NCBI GenBank assembly: GCA_031290375.1
Contig: JAITNR010000190.1
Location: 1-17,590 of the forward strand
Direction of reading: 5' to 3'
Length of the DNA stretch: 17,590 nucleotides
From: Prevotellaceae bacterium
GTDB taxonomy: Bacteria; Bacteroidota; Bacteroidia; Bacteroidales; Paludibacteraceae
In this document: positions 1 to 5,588 of the stretch, in pieces
Layout of the letters: every line of letters begins with the position of its first letter
Numbering within the stretch: the first letter of the stretch is position 1
Program-made: the position numbers and the translations under genes
The notes under the pieces: model-generated
Told to the model about the DNA's origin: nothing
What the model saw: only the letters and a program-made list of their open reading frames with translations
The model's database searches: none

Positions 1-331
1 ATACTTTCCTGTACAGACCACAGTTCTTCGCTGATTCGCGCTGCCGAAAAACGTTCTTTGGTTTCGGTTCTGATGATGTGTTGCAAAAAGCGTATCAGCG
101 AAAATGCTACAAAAAATTGTCAATGCCAAATCAGGCGATATTTTCAATTTCAGACGGGCTTGGATTGACAGCGATAAAAAACATTGTCAAGTGTAGCAGG
201 AGGGTTGGTCGCAATGAGCTTTTTACGATGATGATTCAAAACCTGAAATGGGAAAAATTCATGTTGCTCGTGTGCATGGCAAAAAAAATCTACGCCGAGA
301 GAATTTTTTGTCTTTTTTATAAAAAATTCAT
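1..331. other. Unassigned left edge, upstream of the polyprenyl synthase
   Basis: No gene can be assigned with confidence. On the minus strand two frames stay open from the window edge, one to about position 118 and one to about 186. The stretch nearest the edge has a protein-like composition, so the end of a gene or a pseudogene running in from the left is possible. The plus-strand frame that runs through here into the synthase gene lacks similarity to that enzyme family and lies upstream of its likely promoter, so I do not treat it as coding. Confidence 0.3.
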
Positions 332-339
332 TAACTTTG
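307..339 (+). promoter_or_regulatory. Bacteroidota-type promoter for the polyprenyl synthase unit
   Basis: TAACTTTG at 332-339 matches the Bacteroidota -7 consensus TAnnTTTG, and TTTG at 307-310 matches the -33 element, 21 bp away. Transcription should begin around 345, giving a short A-rich leader before the ATG at 372. This promoter position is the main reason for rejecting the longer upstream reading frame. Confidence 0.6.
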
Positions 340-371
340 CGAATTGTGATAAAAAAAATATACAAAAAAAA

Positions 372-1328
372 ATGTACGAAAAATTCGAAAATGTTTTACA
401 GTCAATAAATTGGCAAATAGACCCGATAACTCTCTATAGACCAATCGAATACGCTTTAAGAAGCGGGGGGAAACGTTTGCGTCCCTCTCTGGTTGGAATT
501 GCCTGTGAAATGTTCAATGGAGACTACAAAAACACTGAAAATGCGGCGATTGCGATAGAAATTTTTCATAACTTCACACTCTTACATGATGATATGATGG
601 ACGATTCGCCAACAAGACGCAATATGGAAACTGTCCATAAAAAATGGAATTCCAACACTGCCATTCTATCGGGTGATGCGATGCTGATTAAGTCTTATGA
701 ATTTTTATCAAAAATTCCGCAGAAATATTGGACTGATGTTTTCCCTCTTTTTACAAAAACGGCTTTGCAGGTCTGTGAGGGACAGCGATTTGATATGGAT
801 TTTGAAACCATGGATGATGTAACAATTGAGCAATATTTTGAGATGATCCGCTTGAAAACGGCTGTACTTCTGGCTTGTTCGCTCAAAATCGGGGCAATAT
901 TGGCAGATGCCCCTCAAAAAGAGTGTGATTTACTGTACGATTTTGGCATTGCTTTGGGTATTGCTTTTCAATTAAAAGATGATTATTTAGACACTTTTGG
1001 GGATTCAGATATGCTTGGAAAGCGAATAGGAGGCGATATTTTATGCAGGAAAAAAACTTTTTTGTTGCTCTCGGCACTGACAATAGCAGATGAGGACATA
1101 CAAAAACTTATCAAGATTATTATAAACTCAAAAATTGATACAGACGAAGAAAAAATATGTCAAATATCCGAAATTTATATCAATCTTAGTATTCCAAGTA
1201 TTTGCGAGCAGGAAATTGGAAAATATTATAAAAAAGCAAAATATTATTTGAAAAATATATCATTGCCAGAAAAAAATAAAGAAAACTTGGGTAATCTTGT
1301 AGAAAAACTACAAATTCGCCAAAAATAA
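372..1328 (+). CDS. Polyprenyl diphosphate synthase (short-chain trans-isoprenyl type)
   Basis: Condenses isopentenyl diphosphate with an allylic diphosphate to make a linear isoprenoid diphosphate in the cytoplasm. The 318-residue product has GGKR at 32-35, the first Asp-rich motif DDMMD at 73-77 followed by the Arg pair at 82-83, GDAM at 101-104 and the second Asp-rich motif DDYLD at 203-207; all expected Mg-diphosphate ligands are present. The first motif lacks the two-residue insertion of typical bacterial farnesyl synthases. The bulky Phe68, five residues before it, is the position that limits chain length in archaeal-type geranylgeranyl synthases, so a C15-C20 product is my inference. 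The same frame is open for 98 codons upstream, but that part is unlike the family and precedes the promoter; ATG 372 gives the usual family length. The next gene starts 3 bp after the stop. Confidence 0.9.
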   Translation: MYEKFENVLQSINWQIDPITLYRPIEYALRSGGKRLRPSLVGIACEMFNGDYKNTENAAIAIEIFHNFTLLHDDMMDDSPTRRNMETVHKKWNSNTAILSGDAMLIKSYEFLSKIPQKYWTDVFPLFTKTALQVCEGQRFDMDFETMDDVTIEQYFEMIRLKTAVLLACSLKIGAILADAPQKECDLLYDFGIALGIAFQLKDDYLDTFGDSDMLGKRIGGDILCRKKTFLLLSALTIADEDIQKLIKIIINSKIDTDEEKICQISEIYINLSIPSICEQEIGKYYKKAKYYLKNISLPEKNKENLGNLVEKLQIRQK

Positions 1329-1331
1329 ACC

Positions 1332-2057
1332 ATGCAGTACAGACGATTGCCAAAAACCGACAAAACCCGAATCAAAACATTGAAGACGATGATTGATTTG
1401 GAGCACATACGGGGATACCAAAATCTGCCGTTTTCGCTTGCGAAGTTGAATAAGGCAAAGTCGCAATTAGTTGTTTTTGAGGGTAAATTAAAACTTCTAC
1501 AGGAGATTAACAGTTTCTGGAAAAAGGGAAACATCAGGTATCGGTCGGTTACAAAAAAGCTCAGGCTTTACATCTCTCATTTTATTCAGGTTTACAATAT
1601 GGCGATGACCAGAGGAGAATTTAATGCAGACGGCAGACAGTTTTATAACTTGCCACAGAGCGATAATAATGTGCCGAAATTATTGACAGACAAGCAATTA
1701 ATGGAGTGGGGGAAAAATCTAATTGAGGGGGAAAGAAATCGAGTATTCAAGGGTGGACCTCCAATGGTAAATCCCACTATTGGCAATCTGAAAGTTCACT
1801 ACGATATTTTTATGGATATGTATTTTGAACAGCAGACCAAATTAGACCACTTCAAGCGCATAAAGACGCAAGTGATTGAGGAGCAAAACAACGTTGACAA
1901 TCTGATCAGGCAAATGTGGAATGAGATAGAGGATTTTTACCGCAAACTGCCTGTAAATAAGAAAATTGAAGAATGTAAAAATTGTGGCATAATATACTAT
2001 CTTCGTAACAATGGAAACAAAAAAGATAAAGTGCTTTATGAAATCCCGTTTAAGTGA
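1332..2057 (+). CDS. Conserved Bacteroidota protein of unknown function with a C-terminal CxxC
   Basis: I cannot give a function. The 241-residue product is basic at its start (MQYRRLPKTDKTR), has no signal peptide or membrane segment and is probably cytoplasmic and mainly helical. Visible marks are a hydrophobic, aromatic-rich helix around 78-95 (LYISHFIQVYNMAMTRGEF), a Gly/Pro segment GGPPMVNPTIGN at 141-152, a charged helix at about 165-205 and a Cys pair C215/C218 in CKNCGIIYYLR near the end. The start pattern and overall layout match, from memory, an uncharacterised family widespread in Bacteroidota. It lies 3 bp behind the polyprenyl synthase and 53 bp before rsgA on the same strand, so co-transcription is likely. 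The CxxC alone is too little for a full zinc site; it could pair in a dimer or simply not be conserved. Confidence 0.75.
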   Translation: MQYRRLPKTDKTRIKTLKTMIDLEHIRGYQNLPFSLAKLNKAKSQLVVFEGKLKLLQEINSFWKKGNIRYRSVTKKLRLYISHFIQVYNMAMTRGEFNADGRQFYNLPQSDNNVPKLLTDKQLMEWGKNLIEGERNRVFKGGPPMVNPTIGNLKVHYDIFMDMYFEQQTKLDHFKRIKTQVIEEQNNVDNLIRQMWNEIEDFYRKLPVNKKIEECKNCGIIYYLRNNGNKKDKVLYEIPFK

Positions 2058-2110
2058 ATATCAGGCAAGTTGAGGATAGCCGAACGACTCCCTTATTTTA
2101 GTTGAACAAA

Positions 2111-3022
2111 ATGAATGGATTAGTAATTAAAAACACAGGAAACGACTGCTGGGTAAGGGCTTCGGACGGAAAAACAGAACGATGCAAGGTAAAAGGTAAT
2201 TTCAGAATAAAGGGAATAAAAAGTACCAACCCCATTGCAGTAGGTGATTGGGTAACTGTTGATAGTTCAGGATTTATTTCTGAAATTTTTGACAGGAAAA
2301 ATTACATAATTCGGCGTTCCATAAACCTTTCAAAGCAAGTCCATATCATAGCTGCAAACGTGGATTTAGCCTTGCTCGTAGTTACCGTAACGCAGCCCGA
2401 AACCTCAACCGTTTTTATTGACAGGTTTATTGCCTCAGCTGAAACGTTTTTTGTGCCTGTTGTACTGATTTTCAATAAAATAGATTTGTTAGATAATAAA
2501 AAACTGCAAAAACTCGAAAAATTGGAAACGTATTACGAAAAAATTGGTTACTGCTGCATTAGGGCTGTTGCCTCTCAAAATATTGGTATAGAGGAAATTA
2601 AACAAAAAATTGATGGTAAAGTAGCCCTGTTATCAGGCAATTCGGGAGTGGGCAAATCTACAATAATCAACTCTATTGCAGGCAGTGAAGTGGCTAAAAC
2701 GTCCGAAATTTCGTTGTATCACCAAAAAGGCACTCATACAACCACTTTTTCCGAAATTTTTTGTGCTGAAAAAAATACCTTTATCATTGATACCCCAGGT
2801 ATTAAGGGCTTTGGAATGGTTGATATTAAAGAAAATGAAGTTGGTCACTATTTTACCGAAATATTTGCGCAGTCAAAATCTTGTCGCTTCCCTGACTGTA
2901 CGCATCGTCACGAACCTGACTGTGCCGTTCTCAAAGCGGTAGAGCAAGGCAAGATAGCAGATTGGCGTTACAGAAGTTATATTTCTGTTATTGAAGATAT
3001 TAAAGAAAATAAATATAGATAA
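2111..3022 (+). CDS. rsgA: Ribosome small-subunit-dependent GTPase A (RsgA)
   Basis: A circularly permuted GTPase that checks late maturation of the 30S subunit and is stimulated by it. In the 303-residue product an N-terminal OB-fold (about 1-70, with the conserved GDWVTV at 45-50) precedes the G domain. Motifs run in permuted order: G4 NKID at 122-125, then G1 GNSGVGKS at 176-183, then G3 DTPG at 227-230. The C-terminal zinc site is complete: C258, C263, H265 and C271 in the spacing Cx4CxHx5C. An in-frame TTG lies 9 bp upstream at 2102, but ATG 2111 gives the family's usual beginning, MNGLVIKNTG. It closes the three-gene plus-strand run; a repeat-rich gene-free region follows. Confidence 0.96.
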   Translation: MNGLVIKNTGNDCWVRASDGKTERCKVKGNFRIKGIKSTNPIAVGDWVTVDSSGFISEIFDRKNYIIRRSINLSKQVHIIAANVDLALLVVTVTQPETSTVFIDRFIASAETFFVPVVLIFNKIDLLDNKKLQKLEKLETYYEKIGYCCIRAVASQNIGIEEIKQKIDGKVALLSGNSGVGKSTIINSIAGSEVAKTSEISLYHQKGTHTTTFSEIFCAEKNTFIIDTPGIKGFGMVDIKENEVGHYFTEIFAQSKSCRFPDCTHRHEPDCAVLKAVEQGKIADWRYRSYISVIEDIKENKYR

Positions 3023-3086
3023 TGCCTGAATCTTTTTTGAGGTGCTGTCACGCCTTTCGAGCAAAGTAAAAGTAATTATTGAATAA

Positions 3087-3448
3087 TAATGCGAATCACG
3101 GGTTAAAAAATGCTATTCGTAAAACAAAAAAAAATGAAAAATACGGACTTTGCGTGATAATTGCATTTATGTCCGTAGAACAAAATGTTAATAACCGTAA
3201 GTGAAACTTACGGCTGAAGGCTACCAATACCTCAACCCGTAGGGTTGAACAATGATATTAATTCAACCCATACGGGCTAAATAAAGTAACTGAATAACTG
3301 AATAATTGAAAATACAATACAATACAATACGACTAACGCAATCAATTATTCAGTTATTCAATTACTCAATCCACAGGTTTCACCTGCGGTTATTCACATA
3401 ACGCCCTATCGGGCTAAATAAATACTATTCAACCCGTGATTCGCATTA
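3087..3448. repeat. MITE-like or REP-type composite element with 18-bp terminal inverted repeats
   Basis: The ends 3087-3104 and 3431-3448 are perfect 18-bp inverted repeats (TAATGCGAATCACGGGTT and its complement). Inside, 3291-3309 and 3342-3360 are a perfect 19-bp inverted repeat. Hairpin arms at 3191-3213 and 3371-3393 are inverted copies of each other. Smaller stems are CAACCC/GGGTTG (3233-3238/3242-3247), GGGTTGAA/TTCAACCC (3242-3249/3262-3269) and GCCC/GGGC (3403-3406/3411-3414). The centre holds AATAC repeated four times. No open frame of note is present, so mobilisation would need a transposase supplied elsewhere. The right part recurs at 10819-10929. Confidence 0.75.
3311..3330. repeat. 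AATAC x4 microsatellite
   Basis: Four exact tandem copies of AATAC sit in the spacer between the two 19-bp inverted arms of the element at 3087-3448. A pentanucleotide tract like this could vary in copy number by slippage. It is not in a coding frame. Confidence 0.8.
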
Positions 3449-3636
3449 ATTAATAATGAACAATTAATGCGTCCTCTATCCATATTTTTTTTCATTATTC
3501 ATTTTCTTTAAAAATTTCTACGAGGTTTTGGCTGGTTGGAACGAGCATTTTTCTATTGATATGAATGCCTATGGGCAAAACCGCAACTATCTATTTTGCA
3601 AAATCAATAGCACCTCAAAAAATTTTACCAAAAAAA

Positions 3637-3671
3637 AAATCGAACAATCCCACCCCAAGATTGTCCGATTT
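3637..3671. repeat. Hairpin, 13-bp stem with one mismatch
   Basis: AAATCGAACAATC (3637-3649) pairs with GATTGTCCGATTT (3659-3671) around a 9-nt loop. Read on the minus strand the stem is followed by a run of ten T, a terminator shape, but no minus-strand gene lies upstream for it to stop. It is more likely part of the repeat cluster. Confidence 0.55.
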
Positions 3672-3677
3672 TATTTC

Positions 3678-3730
3678 TGTCTGAACTGTGATTTTAATCA
3701 TCCTAAAATCACAGTTCAGACAATTTTTTT
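3678..3730 (+). terminator. Perfect 18-bp-stem hairpin with T tract (also a dispersed-repeat type)
   Basis: TGTCTGAACTGTGATTTT (3678-3695) is exactly complementary to 3705-3722 across the 9-nt loop AATCATCCT, and 3724-3730 is a run of T. By shape it would work as an intrinsic terminator on the plus strand. The sequence is also recognisable, from memory, as a hairpin scattered through many Bacteroidota and other genomes. It is far from the rsgA stop (over 650 bp), so a repeat origin with incidental termination is the better reading. Confidence 0.65.
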
Positions 3731-3783
3731 AATGAATAGAGAACGCATTATTGTTCACTGTTCATTATTCAGACATCCCTTTT

Positions 3784-3808
3784 CGTCATTGCGCGGAACG
3801 AAGCAATT
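3784..3808. repeat. Copy of the dispersed GTCATTGCG...GAAGCAAT repeat
   Basis: CGTCATTGCGCGGAACGAAG followed by CAATT is a variant of a short imperfect palindrome (ATTGC...GCAAT) found between genes in many unrelated bacteria. Only one copy was noticed in this window. Confidence 0.5.
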
Positions 3809-3878
3809 TTCAATTAACAGGCTAAATATTTTTTCTATATAGGAAGCAACATTTTTTTTATGTTTAGAAAAAATAGAT

Positions 3879-3886
3879 TAACTTTG
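3879..3886 (+). promoter_or_regulatory. -7 element of the ruvC promoter
   Basis: TAACTTTG fits TAnnTTTG exactly and lies 19 bp before the ruvC ATG. The -33 box is only T-rich (about 3852-3860), without a clean TTTG at the right spacing. It gives ruvC a promoter independent of the upstream repeat region. Confidence 0.55.
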
Positions 3887-3905
3887 AAGAAAAAATTACA
3901 AACTG

Positions 3906-4508
3906 ATGAGCAGTTACCAACAGGAGCGGATAATACTTGGCATTGACCCCGGAACAACCATTATGGGATATGGAGTGTTACGGGTGTTTGAAAAAAAGGC
4001 TCAATATATAACGCTTGGGATTGTCAATCTAAAAAGTATAAGAAACCATTATCTTACACTCAAAAAAGTGTTTGAAGAAGTTACGCATCTAATAGAAAAG
4101 TATCTGCCTGACGAACTTGCTATTGAAAGTCCGTTTTTTGAAAAAAATGTTCAGTCAATGCTTAAACTTGGCAGGGCTCAGGGTGTTGCCATAACGGCGG
4201 CGATATCTCACGACATTCCAATAGCCGAATACGCCCCGTTGAAAATCAAAATGGCAATTACAGGACAGGGACGAGCCTCAAAAGAGCAGGTGTCGGCTAT
4301 GTTGTGCAAAATCCTCAAAATTCCCGTGTCCGACCTTCCAAAAGAACTTGACGCAACAGACGGACTTGCCGCCGCCTATTGCCACTATTTACAGACAAAT
4401 ACGATTGCCACAACCACCACAAAATACAGGAACTGGAAAGATTTTGTTGTCAAAAACAATACGCGGATAAAGAAATCGACAAGCGACAAGAATCAATTAT
4501 CAGTTTAA
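3906..4508 (+). CDS. ruvC: Crossover junction endodeoxyribonuclease RuvC
   Basis: Resolves Holliday junctions by paired cuts, acting with the RuvAB branch-migration motor. The 200-residue product carries the RNase H-like catalytic set: D14 in LGIDPGT, E74 in AIESPFFEKN, and D149 and D152 in ELDATDGLAAAYCH, matching D7, E66, D138 and D141 of the E. coli enzyme. The DNA-contact segment KMAITGQGRASKEQV (115-129) is present. A tail of about 25 basic and polar residues follows the core and is a little longer than usual. The gene has its own -7 element and ends overlapping, tail to tail, the last 9 bp of the Stealth gene on the other strand. ruvA and ruvB are not in the window, which is common in this phylum. 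Confidence 0.96.
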   Translation: MSSYQQERIILGIDPGTTIMGYGVLRVFEKKAQYITLGIVNLKSIRNHYLTLKKVFEEVTHLIEKYLPDELAIESPFFEKNVQSMLKLGRAQGVAITAAISHDIPIAEYAPLKIKMAITGQGRASKEQVSAMLCKILKIPVSDLPKELDATDGLAAAYCHYLQTNTIATTTTKYRNWKDFVVKNNTRIKKSTSDKNQLSV

Positions 4509-5471
4509 AAGCAGTATGTTTTTCAGCCAGTCAAGCAGTTTTGTGCGGTCTTTGCCACAAGCCAAATCCAGTGACCCGATACAGCAGTACAGAATTTCGT
4601 TGCTGGTTTCAAATTGTCGCAGTTTGCGGGTAATGTAGCCTTTTCTTCTGCCTGTAGGTTTCATATATAACAAACGGCTGGCGGGTTTTCTGATACATTT
4701 TTGGGCTTTAAACATCAACAAATAAAACAATTCTTGCGGATTAAATTGGGTTTCGTTCCGAAATTTATGTGAAATATTGGCAATCAATTGGTCTTCATGT
4801 TGAGTAAAATATTGCTCCAATACGCTCTTTTTCAATGGGTGAGGTGTGTGTGCTATGTGAAAATAAGACCGCCGTGTATCCAAAATCTGTGCTGCATTCA
4901 ACATTGAATCCTTGAATCCGAAAGGCTTACGACCGTTTTTTCTGGGTTTAATCAAACGCAACAGGCTGTCAAAAAAAATACTGCGCCAATTGCCAATTGC
5001 CACAACGCTATCCTGCACGTACCAATCGGAATACGATAAGGGACGTACCAAAAAACAATCATCATTGAAATAGACAAAATTCTCACTCAAATCAGGTATC
5101 CTGAACAGGCAGGTTTCTATGGACAGACTGTTGAAAGTAGGGAGATATTGCTCATATCCGCCAAACAGTACCTTATGGTCAACAATTTCCACTGGAACGG
5201 TGTTACCGGAAAAATTCCGTTGAATGAAGTTGTCTAAATCGGGATTTTGATTGTCTGTAACGATAAATATTTTACGAACAAACGGAGCAAACCTCAGCAC
5301 CGAAGCCACACAATAATAGATTTCTCCTTCAGAAGCGTAGCGAGTCGAGCCGCTAATATCATCACTACGGCGGTCTTCGGTTTTTAGAAACTGTTGCAGT
5401 TTGTTCCTGTGTTTCGGGTCATTACCGTCAACCCACGCAATAACCACGTCTATATTGTTCTTTTCATTCAT
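4500..5471 (-). CDS. Stealth-family capsular polysaccharide phosphotransferase
   Basis: Stealth proteins transfer hexose-1-phosphate units to build phosphodiester-linked surface glycans. The 323-residue product shows the family regions in order: CR1 at 7-18 (IDVVIAWVDGND); CR2 at about 42-141, including EIYYCVASVLRFAP (50-63), IFIVTDNQ (68-75), LPTFNSLSIET (110-120) and the acidic FVYFNDDCFL (132-141); and a CR3-like part from about 205 (HIAHTPHPLKKSV). No signal peptide or clear membrane segment is visible, so it is probably cytoplasmic. No other glycan genes lie nearby, so its acceptor cannot be inferred; it looks like a stand-alone surface-glycan modifier. It lies 117 bp downstream of dsbD on the same strand but has a possible -7 element of its own. 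The stop overlaps ruvC. Confidence 0.88.
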   Translation of the reverse strand: MNEKNNIDVVIAWVDGNDPKHRNKLQQFLKTEDRRSDDISGSTRYASEGEIYYCVASVLRFAPFVRKIFIVTDNQNPDLDNFIQRNFSGNTVPVEIVDHKVLFGGYEQYLPTFNSLSIETCLFRIPDLSENFVYFNDDCFLVRPLSYSDWYVQDSVVAIGNWRSIFFDSLLRLIKPRKNGRKPFGFKDSMLNAAQILDTRRSYFHIAHTPHPLKKSVLEQYFTQHEDQLIANISHKFRNETQFNPQELFYLLMFKAQKCIRKPASRLLYMKPTGRRKGYITRKLRQFETSNEILYCCIGSLDLACGKDRTKLLDWLKNILLLN

Positions 5472-5521
5472 TTCAATACTGTTTATTAAAAAAATGTCAA
5501 ATCTCTATAAAAAAATCGCGA

Positions 5522-5529
5522 CAAATTTA
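5522..5529 (-). promoter_or_regulatory. Possible -7 element for the Stealth gene
   Basis: Read on the minus strand the site is TAAATTTG, a match to TAnnTTTG, 50 bp upstream of the ATG. No convincing -33 box was found, and in AT-rich sequence one match can occur by chance. Confidence 0.35.
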
Positions 5530-5588
5530 CATGAAAAATTTCAACTTCCGATTTTCAATTAATTATGCTCTATTCTATGTTGTCACTT

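Larger units (their letters stand above)
3458..3756. repeat. Second structured segment bounded by imperfect inverted repeats
   Basis: GAACAATTAATGCGTCCTCT (3458-3477) and AGAGAACGCATTATTGTTC (3738-3756) are imperfect inverted repeats. Between them lie nested pairings GAGGT/ACCTC (3522-3526/3612-3616), CTATTGAT/ATCAATAG (3553-3560/3603-3610) and GCAAAA/TTTTGC (3575-3580/3594-3599), plus two strong hairpins listed separately. No gene is visible. It may be a second small non-autonomous element beside the first; the boundaries are uncertain. Confidence 0.4.

Noticed and set aside
150..365. Minus-strand open frame of 71 codons upstream of the polyprenyl synthase
   Set aside because: It overlaps the plus-strand promoter, has an A/T-driven N-terminus and resembles nothing I recognise; the evidence is too weak for a gene.
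3087..3448. CRISPR array
   Set aside because: The repeats are inverted arms and short palindromes of unequal length, not regular direct repeats with spacers, and no cas gene is present.
3528..3842. Open frame of 104 codons in the repeat island
   Set aside because: It runs through both strong hairpins and the dispersed repeats, has no family resemblance, and its composition follows the repeats.
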